Origin: Halocafeteria seosinensis
Taxonomy: Eukaryota; Sar; Bigyra; Bicosoecida
Reading direction: 5' to 3'
Length of the DNA: 64,000 nt
NCBI GenBank assembly: GCA_001687465.1
Contig: LVLI01000080.1
Location: forward strand, 124,001-188,000
Below the pieces are notes generated by a model. That model was not told the origin of the DNA. It was given only the letters and a program-made list of their open reading frames with translations, and searched no databases. A program made the position numbers and the translations under genes. Within the stretch, counting starts at the first letter, position 1; every line of letters starts with the position of its first letter. This document shows, in pieces, positions 54,676 to 64,000 of the stretch.

Positions 54676-56346
54676 TTAAGATTCTATTGGGACTGGGCTC
54701 AAAACTTTGCCTCGACAGTCTCCGAATCCGATGCGCACGTGGGCTTTCTGGCAGTATCCTTTCATGACAACTTCGTCGCCGTCTTGGAGGAATTTCCTTT
54801 CCTCTCCGTTGGGAAGTTTGATAGGATTTGTGCCTTTCCAGCATAGTTCCAGCATGCTTCCGTATGAGTCTGGGGTGCTTCCAGAAATCGTCCCGCTTCC
54901 AAGGCAATCTCCTGGTCGCATATTACAACCAGTAACAGAGTGGTGTACAAGTTGCTGCTTGATGTTCCAATAAAGGTTGCTGAAGTTGGAATGGCACAAG
55001 CGATATGGTTCAGTCAACTGAGGGGTCTTCAAGTACACATCAAGTTGAATATCGTAACTTCCGTAGTTAGGATCCTTCAAATATCCATGGGGTTCAGGGT
55101 TTTGTTCGCCAGCGGAAGTCGACGACCTGAATGGCTCCAGCGCTTCCAAAGTGACAACCCAAGGACTGATTGTAGTGGCGAAATTTTTCGCAGTGAACGG
55201 TCCCAACGGTACATACTCCCATTTTTGGATGTCACGCGCACTCCAGTCATTCATGAGCGTCAAACCGAAAATATGATCTTCTGCTTGCGACATTGCAATG
55301 GGTTTGCCCATTTCATTGCCGGGTCCCACGAATGTCCCCATTTCCAATTCGAAGTCCATAAGTTTGCACGGTCCAAATGTGCTTCCTTGGTGTGCGTCGT
55401 TAGGATCCTTCTGCAACTGACCTTGTGGCCGATGGATGTCAATTCCTGACTTGATTACAGAACTACTTCGCCCATGGTATCCAACGGGTAGATAAGTCCA
55501 ATTGGGCTGAAGCGCGTTGTCCTTTCCTCTGAACATTGTTCCGACATTGGTTGCATGTTCTTTTGACGAATAAAAGTCCGTATAGTCGCCTATGACAGCA
55601 GGGAGTTCCATAGTAACGGAATTTATATCAATTAGAGCCTTGTTCCTTAGGTCGTTATTGTTTTTCAGTCTCGCGTCATCCCCTGTCAGAAGTGCTTGAA
55701 TCTTGCGGCGAGCATCCTTCCAAGCTGGTCTCCCTTGGGCCATGAATGCGTTCAACGAACTCTGTCAAGTATGTCGTTGAACGGATACAGTTAAATAAGG
55801 ATGCCCCTAAGAACAAGGCGTCTTACCTCGTGGAAAGTATCAGCATAGGCCTCTCCGAAAAGTCCCTCGTGAGCAAGGACGGAGAGATCAACGACCTGTA
55901 ATACACCCCATCTCATTCTGTATAGCTCCACTACACTGGTGAGGCACGGGAAAGTACTTACATAATTGCCAATAGCTGTCCCTACTCTGGGTTTTTCTGA
56001 CGGGTTCGGACGAAACACTGCGAACCCATGCCAGACATCAATTACATCCATATTAGTCGAGACCATACACGGAATGCAAGGTGCTTACCTCCAAAGGGAA
56101 TGTTGTAGATGGTAAAATCACTGCCCTCTGGCACTTCGACCTGCAGAATCATTACGGTATCATACGTGTCTGTCTATTTACACATCCACAAAGAACGGAA
56201 CTTTGCCACCAAAGCAGTGAACCAGAGGGAGAAAGGGTTAGTTCTCCTGTCATTGACGATGAGTAACGTACCCATGAGTGCATCTGAGGAGGCGTAGGAG
56301 CATCCTCAGCAACTCGAGCTCGTTTGGCATCATTGGAAGAGTCCAT
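54676..56346 (-). CDS. FAH: fumarylacetoacetase
   Basis: Last enzyme of tyrosine catabolism, cleaving fumarylacetoacetate. Five exons from the ATG at 56346: MDSSNDAKRARVAEDAPTPP, then VEVPEGSDFTIYNIPFGVFR, VGTAIGNYVVDLSVLAHEGL, SSLNAFMAQGRPAWKDARRK, and a large final exon. DYTDFYSSKEHATNVGTMFR holds the metal-binding aspartate and catalytic histidine. LPVGYHGRSSSVIKSGIDIH, FELEMGTFVGPGNEMGKPIA and LTLMNDWSARDIQKWEYVPL supply further active-site residues, as does GSGTISGSTPDSYGSMLELC. The C-terminal HVRIGFGDCRGKVLSP completes the family fold. It converges on the RGS-PH gene with 47 bp between stops. Length (about 430 residues) is normal for FAH. Confidence 0.95.
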
Positions 56347-57210
56347 TTTGTTCGTCAGTAGACGCACGCTATCACAAGAAGAAGCTAAGCTCGAGGTGAT
56401 GTAAACCTATGTATCTCTCTCGACTATCTGTTCAGTAGTGTCAAACAATCCCGATACACTCTTAATATCTCTGTAAAGCGTATCAGAACAATTTCCTTCG
56501 ATCCTTCTCCGCCTTGACAGAATACCCCTCTCCTTCCCCCCGGTAACAAAGGGTGTATGTTAGGCCTTTACTGGAGATAGCCACACACTTATGGAAGAAG
56601 AAAAAAAACAGATGGCATATATCTTTGTATCATTTGAGTGGAAATTCTCGCAGAGGGGACCATGAACACACTGGTATCTTGTCCACCCGACCTGTGTGGG
56701 GTTCACAGTATACACGGCCCTTGCATGCAGGTGTCGAGACACGCACAGAGTGTATTATAGTTTCGTAAAGTGTTCCATTCTCTTTATTCCGGCGTAAAAT
56801 ACGCTTAATGAGTCTTTCCACGGGCAAACCCAAGCTGGGATACCCACGGTATCTAGCTGAATAACTCTCCCCAAAACTCTATTCCCTTCCTCGATATGCT
56901 GCATCACTGGTTCTCATTCTTTCATGCTTGTTATAGGACTTCACTGATGCATACAAGGCCAGTCAGTCGCTAATATACGCCTAGTGGTAGGGTATCTTAG
57001 CCTAAATATCTTGCCCCGGTCCGGGCGGAAAGCCCGGATCCGAGCGTGGTTTGTTCGATGAAGGGAAAGACAGCGCAAAGGGATATTCACTGAATTGTGG
57101 TGAACGACAAAGACGGTGACGGTCACAACCCTCAAGAACAGGAAAAGTACTCCCATTCCTACGTTGGAGTGTCGTGATATAGATTACGAAAACACATCTA
57201 TCGAACAAAA
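56347..57210. other. intergenic, about 860 bp
   Basis: Runs from FAH's ATG to the proposed start codon of cofilin. A 7-9 bp GC stem with a GGAAA loop lies at 57018-57040. Minus-strand frames at 56630-56833 and 57002-57499 show no family resemblance. Confidence 0.4.
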
Positions 57211-58068
57211 ATGGTACGATAAAGCGCAATCTTCTTCCCTTTCCTTTTTTTTCTCTGCGGTATCTTGTATGCTCGGCTGCCTGTTCCGAGGGTGTTGCTG
57301 AATGACCTGTAGTAATGCTTTGTGAGATTCCCGGGGATCCAATGCTTGTCCTAGTGAGGTGAATACAAACAAAGGGGAACCCAGATGACTGGATAGCATG
57401 CGTTCTGCCGCTCCAACGGGGGAAAAATGCGACAAAAAAGGGTGGGGGTGCCCTGGCCCCTTGGATTTGCCGCACGCGAGGATGATCAGGAAAATTCAAC
57501 TTAGCTTACGGTTGGCGCCTTTTCCGAATGTTCTAACATGTGGATGCTGACGGCGATTCCTGAATACATTCCTGTGCGCTGTTAGTCTTGGTTTGTATAA
57601 GCTGTCACATGTGCTTCATCATTGCAGGCTTCGTCTGGAATTGATGTTAGTGACGAGCTCTTGGAGCTGTACAATGACATCAAACTGAAGAGCACATACA
57701 AGTACATAGTGTTTAGTTTGAAAGAAATCGGAAGACAAGGAAACAAAATCACCTACGGCTGGAGCATTGATGAGAAAGCATCACCAGGTGGAAGCAATGA
57801 AGAAAGATTCAATGAAGTACTCGGAAAGTTACCCGAAGATTCGGCATGTTTTGTTTGCTTCGACTTCGAGGACGAAAAAGACGATGGCAGAGCTATTAAG
57901 AAACTCTTGTTGATCAAATGGTGCCCCGATACCGTGCACTTCCGTGTAAAGCCTGTAATTGGTTCTACATATCAAACATTAAAAGAAAAGCTTACCGGAT
58001 TAGGCGCTGATATCCAAGCTGTGGACAAGAGTGACTTGGAGTACAACGCTATCAAGAAAATGCTATAA
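57211..58068 (+). CDS. cofilin / actin-depolymerising factor
   Basis: The conserved exon, 57628-58068, has the whole ADF-H domain. SSGIDVSDELLELYNDIKLK opens it, and YKYIVFSLKEIGRQGNKITY, RFNEVLGKLPEDSACFVCFD, LLIKWCPDTVHFRVKPVIGS and SDLEYNAIKKML follow, with the actin-binding helix (RVKPVIGSTYQTLKEKLTGL). The exon starts at a GCAG acceptor without a start codon. An upstream aaaATG|GTACGA at 57211 gives a first exon of only the initiator Met and a 414-nt intron, as in plant ADF genes; this is inferred. The total would be 147 residues. It severs and depolymerises actin filaments. Confidence 0.9.
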
Positions 58069-58076
58069 GCATGATT

Positions 58077-58450
58077 TTAATGAGAGGAGCCTATTTTAGT
58101 CTTTTTGTGGTCAGAGCCGACAACGCTATGCTTGTGGTGACTTGAGTAGGAACCTAACCGATATAAGCGACTGCCAGGTAGTTGAGAATTGGGAGGCAGC
58201 TGTGTAGAATCGTAAACTGCATTGACGTCCAAAACTAAGAGTTTGCAGTCGGTGCGTTCCATTCGCATTCTTTTTTGCTTATCAACATGTGTAGTGCCTG
58301 GAATAGAAGTCTCCCGTCTTTCCGCGTTTTCGTGAAAGATTGGTCGAGATTGATTCTGGGAACTCACCCTCTGAAGGCCTTCTAAATTAGTGCCTCCTAT
58401 TATTCTCCTACCTGTCTAGAATAAACTACGTCATCGCTCCATAGATCCAT
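58077..58450 (-). CDS. possible small two-exon protein
   Basis: An ATG at 58450 opens MDLWSDDVVYSRQ. Removing a 43-nt GT-AG intron brings VSSQNQSRPIFHENAERRET, a stretch KLLVLDVNAVYDSTQLPPNS and a Lys/Ser/His-rich end into frame, about 110 residues. No domain is recognised. It stops only about 10 bp from the cofilin stop and faces the orphan gene's promoter. The frame is not overlapped by a better alternative, but only the splice fit supports it. Confidence 0.4.
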
Positions 58451-58659
58451 ATGCACGGTGTGTAAGCCCCCAATTTCTATCCATACCCGAAGATTGCATG
58501 CAGTTTAGATCCACACTCCCGACGGATCCGTAATACTCGGATCATCGAGGCGCCGAGTCGGATGCAGAGAAACGAATAGTGTTGTTTCGAAACATGTAAA
58601 GCATCAGGGTGATAGTAGGGTTAAATATACGCATATTTGGGAATAGCGAAAGGGATAGA

Positions 58660-61320
58660 ATGTTATGCAATCGACATGGCCCCAGAAGAGTGGCGNGACT
58701 CTTAAACGCCACCAAATCATGCACCCCAAGCCGGAGAACATCAGGTCCTCTAGCCCAAACAAGGATATTATGGACAACAGATCACCCGTATGCACTTAAT
58801 ACAAATCAGCATAGTCGAATGCAGCAGCACGTGTATCCACGGGAACGTCATGTGGACCGAGATATGGAATATAGGGAGTATAATACGGCCTCCTTGGAAG
58901 CCAAACGAAGCCAGATTACCATTAATTTGCGCCAAGCTACCGCCGATAGACACGTGAACGGTAGCAGTAAACACAGACAACAAGTAGACAATTGTTCTCC
59001 GGCGATGAATGGGCAATATAACCCTAATAACGTGAATGGATCTGCCGTCGTTCAGGAACACCCCTCAGTGGAACAACTTGCGCACCATGGACATGTTCAG
59101 GAAGAAGATTTACTTTTGCGTTTATACAAAGCGCGACACTCTGAGAACCCTTTTCACGGGATGCAGTCACTTGTCGAGTGTTGCCGACAGCGCTTAGAAA
59201 CTGGCGCAGGGTCTCCCCAGGAAGATCGACTGTATGTAGCGTGGAGAATTAGTGACAACGCAGCGAAATTGAGCTTCAGATCAGAACGATGGAACCGCGA
59301 AAGAGGAAGCGCCTCACTGAATATCAGCAGAGGGAAATTCCTTACAAAGACGAAACAGGAAGAATCTCTTGCTGCCATGGGTATCTCACAGGGAGACGCC
59401 GAAGTAATAATTGATGCGATGCGGAAGGAACTGGCTGATATCTCTTCGTATGACCCAACGAGCAAGGGAATCGGCATGCTTGCGAACATCGCTGAAAATA
59501 TGCATACACTAAATTTGCATGGCCCTCTTACCAAAGGAGCGTATAGGAATCTAATGATGACGTTGGGAAGCTGCTCCACTGAGCTATGTGTGTCGGAGAT
59601 GCAGCCGTGGGAACAAAAGTTATTCGATGAAGACGGCAAGCAGACCTTGCATATGCTTGCTTTGGGTGCATTGGCAAACCTTGCTGCTGGTTTCGGTTGG
59701 TTTTTGTATGGTGAATACCAACGACGACATGGCCTCCCGGTCGAGCGCTGCGGGTCGAACCCACGGCGTCCTCTTGAAGAGGCCCAACACTCGATTTATC
59801 TGATCAAGTACCTAGCACAGCTTTCTTCAGGACAGTCGGCCGAACGTGAAATAGCGTTGAAGCAGAGAGGAGAGGAGCATCCCCTCAAAGGGTTTGTTTG
59901 CGCTTCTGCTGCTACTATCATTGAAACAATTTCAGAACTTTCTATGAAAGAACTGAGAGAACTCATTGAATCCCTGGCTAGAACTACGCATATTCCCGAC
60001 ACTGCTTGTTTGGGGCATGCGTGGAAAACCTTAACTCTGTCTGTTGCTTTAGAGACGCTAAACCGGTACGACCACGAAGATGAAGCTGAGGCGCAGCGAG
60101 TGACGTTTTCTGACCTTTATCAAGTGCTTAGTTGCGGTGCTGCCGTGGATCGTGCGACTTCCGGACTTACAAAAGAGAGGCCTGATAATGAAGTGAATCC
60201 CATGCTGACGGAAATGGAGGAGAATCTGCTATGTTTACTCAATACACAATATAGCAGGTACGCTGGAGCCAACCAACACCTGGACACCAGTGGACTCTGG
60301 TTCATTCTCGAGGATGTCGCTAGGGATTGTATTTCGATGAAAAGGACATTTTCGCGTACCGAATCGACTTCCTACAACACAGCTGCTTTTCGTTGGTTGG
60401 ATTCCGCTTCAACAATTTCCGCCGCAAACGGCGTTCGTTCTCTTCAGGAAACAAGTAGAATGAATAGTGAATTGATTGACGTTCTTCACCTGTCCATGGA
60501 TTGCGATCATGTTTTCGACAAGCTCGGACATGACGATACGACGTTAGCTTCACTTCTCGGATTAGCAGAGACAGCTCAACTGGACGCGAAGGAAATGCAG
60601 CAGCTGATGAAGTTACTTTCTTCGGCTACTGAAATTGATAGTCTTTCAAGCTGTAGCAATTATTCGAATCGAGTCCGTAACCTCGTTGTAGACTCTATTT
60701 ATTGGAGCGGAGATACAAACGAAGCATGGAGAACGACACTCTTCGCAATCCCCCTCATTGCCAAATTAACTACCAATAACGGGATTTTAATCGAAGGGCC
60801 ATTGTTTGCATCGATGAACCTTTATATCGATGCCTTTCAGAGTAACAGGGATAAGTTTGCTAGTCTTGCCTTGAGCAGGAAGGTGGCAATATGTGATGCT
60901 TTAGCTACACTTCTGGAGCACCCTCGTTGGAGAAGTACACCGGAGCTGGTGGAACCCTTGAGAGATGTTTGCTGGGAGCTGTTGAATAGCTCCCATCAGG
61001 TCCAAAAGATCTTGAAAACTCGAAACGAGGATGCGAGAGTGATGAGAGGACTACCATGCCAAGAACCTGTGTTTCTGTCGCCTCGTTTGCACTCAGTTCC
61101 TGTTCACGAACGCCAGGACCTCAAATGGCGTTCCGTTTTCCTAGAGCAAACTCAACGTAAGATCCAAGAGGAGTGGAATTACTTGCTTACGGTACTACAT
61201 CGGTGCGCAGTGGTCTGTGGCTCTGCCTCTGGTCTAGTCGACAAATTGGATAAGACGCTACAGTGGCTCAACGAAAGACGCTTTTGTAGCACTAAAACTA
61301 CCAGCGAGAAAGAAGATTGA
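58660..61320 (+). CDS. orphan helical protein, about 885 residues
   Basis: A long intronless frame. ATGs at 58660 (MLCNRHGP) and 58819 (MQQHVYPRERHVDRDM) are both possible; the latter gives a more typical disordered start. About 120 disordered residues lead to a mostly alpha-helical remainder with stretches such as ENPFHGMQSLVECCRQRLET, then NRERGSASLNISRGKFL and LHMLALGALANLAAGFGWFL. HEAT-like or helical-repeat organisation is likely, but I do not recognise the family. An ambiguous base is at 58696. The frame ends at 61320, where the thioesterase region starts on the other strand. Confidence 0.6.
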   Translation: MLCNRHGPRRVAXLLNATKSCTPSRRTSGPLAQTRILWTTDHPYALNTNQHSRMQQHVYPRERHVDRDMEYREYNTASLEAKRSQITINLRQATADRHVNGSSKHRQQVDNCSPAMNGQYNPNNVNGSAVVQEHPSVEQLAHHGHVQEEDLLLRLYKARHSENPFHGMQSLVECCRQRLETGAGSPQEDRLYVAWRISDNAAKLSFRSERWNRERGSASLNISRGKFLTKTKQEESLAAMGISQGDAEVIIDAMRKELADISSYDPTSKGIGMLANIAENMHTLNLHGPLTKGAYRNLMMTLGSCSTELCVSEMQPWEQKLFDEDGKQTLHMLALGALANLAAGFGWFLYGEYQRRHGLPVERCGSNPRRPLEEAQHSIYLIKYLAQLSSGQSAEREIALKQRGEEHPLKGFVCASAATIIETISELSMKELRELIESLARTTHIPDTACLGHAWKTLTLSVALETLNRYDHEDEAEAQRVTFSDLYQVLSCGAAVDRATSGLTKERPDNEVNPMLTEMEENLLCLLNTQYSRYAGANQHLDTSGLWFILEDVARDCISMKRTFSRTESTSYNTAAFRWLDSASTISAANGVRSLQETSRMNSELIDVLHLSMDCDHVFDKLGHDDTTLASLLGLAETAQLDAKEMQQLMKLLSSATEIDSLSSCSNYSNRVRNLVVDSIYWSGDTNEAWRTTLFAIPLIAKLTTNNGILIEGPLFASMNLYIDAFQSNRDKFASLALSRKVAICDALATLLEHPRWRSTPELVEPLRDVCWELLNSSHQVQKILKTRNEDARVMRGLPCQEPVFLSPRLHSVPVHERQDLKWRSVFLEQTQRKIQEEWNYLLTVLHRCAVVCGSASGLVDKLDKTLQWLNERRFCSTKTTSEKED

Positions 61321-61330
61321 ATGGATAAGA

Positions 61331-61711
61331 GTTTGATTCCGGTATCTATTCTAATGGTATCACCGTTTTCAGCCTCGCGGAGTTCTTCTTCAGCGGTACT
61401 ATGGTCTAAACCGCCATAGTCCTTAACGAAAAAAATTTTTGAACTCATATCCGTCCCGCACCTTTTCCGTTGTGACAACACCCCGTTGATGCCCTACCAC
61501 TTGGTCGTCGCGTCCATGAAAGATGTAAATTGGTGTATCTAATGCCGCTGACGACACTGTAGTATCATTAGCGTTCGCAAGATAACCGCTCTTCACTGGA
61601 ATTCCTGCATTGGTTGATGGCTGCTGGAGACCAGTGTACAGTGCTAACGCTCCACCCTGACTAAAGCCACGAATAACAAAATTCCTGGCAGGAATACTGT
61701 TGTCAATTTCC
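61331..61711 (-). pseudogene. broken partial copy of the adjacent thioesterase gene
   Basis: The plus-strand sequence is colinear with 61890-62271 in the final exon of the intact LYPLA-like gene, with about four-fifths identity by eye. ttcactggaattcctgcat matches ttcactagaattcctgcat, and tggtcgtcgcgtccatgaa matches tggtcgtcgcgtccgtgga. It ends abruptly at 61711 inside that exon. One inserted base in a T run (minus strand, near 61435) brings in a stop. A 10-base deletion near 61373 removes the W-L-K ending. There is no 5' part with the catalytic serine start. It is a recent, partial tandem duplicate. Confidence 0.85.
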
Positions 61712-61893
61712 TATCGTTAGCTGGCATACCTGCTACCACAAAACGAACAACATGGAATGGTTCACAGATAGGTCAGCGACGTGGTAGAAAACATGGTCTG
61801 TTGTCACAGCAGCATCCGATGCGGAAGCTCAAAAGAAGCGAAGGAAACTATTTGTGAAGAATCTTCAGGTAATGCTGAGCATGATTCCAATGT

Positions 61894-63085
61894 CTATTCT
61901 GATGGTATCACTGTTTTCAGCCATGCGGATACATCGCGGAGTTCTTTTTCTGAGGCACCATGGTCCAAACCATCATAGTCCTTAAACTGAACAGATTTGA
62001 CGCCATACTCGTCTCGCACTTTTTCCATGGTGGCAACACCCCATTGATGCTTGACTAGTTGGTCGTCGCGTCCGTGGAAGAAGTGAATTGGCGTATCTAG
62101 TGCTGCTGCGGACACCGTGAGGTTTTCGGCATTAGGAAGATAGCCGCTCTTCACTAGAATTCCTGCATAGCTGGACGGTTGCTGGAGTCCCGTATATAAC
62201 CCTAATGCTCCGCCCTGACTAAAGCCACCAATAACAATATTCTTGGCAGGAATGCCATTCTCAATTTCCTTCTGAAGAACCCACTCAATATGTTGGCGAG
62301 ATTGCTCTATTCCATCGCAGCTTTGGTTGGCTCTATCAGCATCGAGTGACTTGATGTCATACCTGTCCCCAAACAGAATAGCATAGAATAACTCAAAGAA
62401 AGACCGTTATCTCTCTGACACACTTGTAGAGAGTACTTACCATGAAGGCATTTCCATACCCATATTCAAAGTGACGGGTTGTGTGGGAGCTGAAGGCAGA
62501 ATAAATTTCACCTTCCCGTGAAGTGCCGGCAGATAATGCTTCACTACGGGTTCAAGCCATCCTTCGCATGTATCGCCCAGCCCATGCATGACTAACACCG
62601 CGTGAGTGGCGCCCTGCAGTGGTGAATACGAAGGCGGTCGTCCGTAGAATTCAAGCACGGCGCAGGGACAATCAGCGTACCTCGATGGGATCAATGACCA
62701 ACTGTGGGTTCAACGAGCTATTCGGGTACTCATACAGAGTGACACGGTACTTATCCTCCGACAATGTGAGCCGACTAGCGGGTATGCTCCTGGGTTGGGG
62801 CTCATCCTTAACCAGAGGACTGTTCGTGGTGGACATCTTTCTCCCTCTATTATGACTGGGGTCCGCAGTGCGTCCAGAAGAGAATATTTGATATTTCCGC
62901 GCGGACTGTTGCTCTAGAGCTTCCGTTCTTGCAATGTTCGGAACGGTGGCAGAAAACAAGGACGAGGAAGTGGAAAGTGTGGCTAATACAGCAAAGCTTC
63001 TCCAGGATGTCCACCTCGAACAACGAGGTCGCAAGGAAGGCCGCCACACGCTACGCACCACTCCATTCAACGATACCTGAGACAT
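61894..63085 (-). CDS. acyl-protein thioesterase / lysophospholipase (LYPLA family)
   Basis: Exons 63085-62681, 62613-62441 and 62362-61894 give 348 residues. The N-terminal ~110 residues form a basic and Ser-rich extension, with a hydrophobic core (WRSFAVLATLSTSSSLF), possibly organellar targeting; MSTTNSPL at 62836 is an alternative start. The hydrolase core follows: GATHAVLVMHGLGDTCEGWL, then IVIGGFSQGGALGLYTGLQQ with the catalytic serine, HFFHGRDDQLVKHQWGV with the aspartate, and DYDGLDHGASEKELRDVSAW with the histidine. Length of the core matches APT1. Such enzymes remove palmitate from proteins or lysolipids. The two internal introns are 67 and 78 nt. Confidence 0.9.
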
Positions 63086-64000
63086 AGCTGTGCGTGTTCT
63101 ATAGATTGATACTATTTACAACACCAATCCCAAAGGGAAATATCGCTAACTACGTGTGCATGTCAGCCGGACGCACACTGTTTGAAAGCCGTCTGCTTCG
63201 CATCTGAGTCATGAGATAATCTGACACGGGATCCCTTGACCCAGGAATTACAGGTGCGGTTCTCATGTAGGAAGCTCCAATACCCAGGAATTCCATAATA
63301 CAATATTTTTTTAGCCCCATGGGTGCGCGATTGGTGACTTGGGCAATACATATGTACCCAAGTACTTGAGTCACTGTCACCTACAGGTGACCGGCCGTTG
63401 CACCTTCGGGAAGTGACTTTCCACTGAGTATGTGGTGGTCGTATGAGTTCCTAGGGAACGCCAGGCTGCGTCACCAGCGGGACATTGGTTCACATAATAC
63501 GAAGCCTATCGGCATTGTTTGCAGTTCGAACATGGGTTACAATCTTTTATCCCGTCTCATTCGCTAGCTCAGTTCCCAAGCAGGGCGGACCCTTTCGACA
63601 ACCACAATGAGCGCGATGCAAAGAGGGGCAAAAGGAATCGCGGAAACAAAGATAGGATTGGCCTGGTGCGCCGCACGCTGCCGGGGCCGATCAGCAATCA
63701 CTCGAAGTTTGGAGGAGTTCAAGAGAAATTCTTCATCCATCATGTTATCCATATTAGTATTGCTCCTACCGGAAGACCTGCTAACATTGCTGAACAGCCG
63801 TCACTATTATTTTCCTCGTTAGGAGAGACATACATGCAAACTTGTAACTGAGTATTGTACAATGTGTACTGTATGACAACGTCCCATTCGGCACGTATAA
63901 TACGTCGTATTATGGTACATATTTCCGCTCAGGAAGTTGTACACATACACCCACATATGACAGGCCAGGAAGTTGACCGCATCCTCTTAGCGAGGAGCGA
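63086..64000. other. right-edge gene-free stretch, 915 bp
   Basis: No ORF with family likeness, tRNA or repeat was identified; frames at 63150-63380 and 63519-63851 lack support. It contains a short ctagggaacgcc block (near 63451) that also occurs at 38399 in the other large gap. Confidence 0.4.

Noticed and set aside
56630-56833. Minus-strand frame with protein-like composition
   Set aside because: No ATG in frame, no usable splice donor upstream, and no family likeness.
57002-57499. A 165-residue minus-strand frame, partly within the proposed cofilin intron
   Set aside because: Composition looks like chance; no domain, and it crosses the cofilin start region on the opposite strand.
63519-63851. 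Frames near the right edge
   Set aside because: No start context, no family likeness, and overlapping alternatives on both strands.

Overview
This is a eukaryotic nuclear window, packed with genes on both strands. Nearly every gene with a recognisable product becomes a continuous family-like protein only after removal of small GT-AG introns, mostly about 43-95 nt. Two longer ones are a 326-nt intron in the PP4 gene and an inferred 414-nt intron in the cofilin gene. The gene set includes CCDC22 (Commander complex), a CFAP20-family protein, cohesin SCC3/STAG, PP4, RRP43, TFIIF-beta, GatC and a mitochondrial formyltransferase. That fits a unicellular protist such as a stramenopile or other alga better than an animal, fungus or land plant. 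The exact lineage cannot be fixed from sequence alone, and I saw no clear plastid-targeted protein.

Layout. 1-9 kb (minus): a decayed MTFMT fragment, MTFMT, a leucine-rich-repeat protein, a decayed copy of that LRR gene, and a DOT1-like methyltransferase. 9-14 kb (plus): a TRF4-type poly(A) polymerase and a CBS + PTC7 phosphatase fusion. 14-24 kb: a membrane-anchored TPR-JmjC protein (-), a CFAP20-like protein (+), TFIIF-beta (-), CCDC22 (-), an unknown membrane protein (+) and a small Bud22-like protein (-). 24-40 kb: a large WD40 protein (-), a RING protein (+), an unknown disordered protein (-), enoyl-CoA hydratase AUH (-), ribosomal protein eL30 (+), a PH/coiled-coil protein (-) and GatC (-). 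40-50 kb (plus): a propeller-like protein that seems to run in frame into a UBR7-type UBR-PHD protein, then SCC3/STAG. 50-64 kb: PP4 catalytic subunit (-), exosome RRP43 (-), an RGS-PH protein (+), fumarylacetoacetase (-), cofilin/ADF (+), a possible tiny two-exon gene (-), a 900-residue orphan (+), and an acyl-protein thioesterase (-) with a broken partial copy beside it.

The genes are housekeeping and regulatory genes that do not form one pathway. Loose links are mitochondrial translation (MTFMT, GatC), RNA 3'-end processing and decay (TRF4-like polymerase, RRP43), chromatin and transcription (DOT1-like, SCC3, TFIIF-beta, UBR7), and tyrosine and fatty or amino acid catabolism (FAH, AUH). 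The most unusual observations are three partial gene copies in different stages of decay next to intact parents, two uncommon domain fusions (CBS-PTC7 and propeller-UBR-PHD), a DOT1-like domain with a roughly 185-residue insertion, and a cofilin first exon that seems to hold only the start codon. No mobile element, CRISPR array, rRNA or tRNA could be supported.
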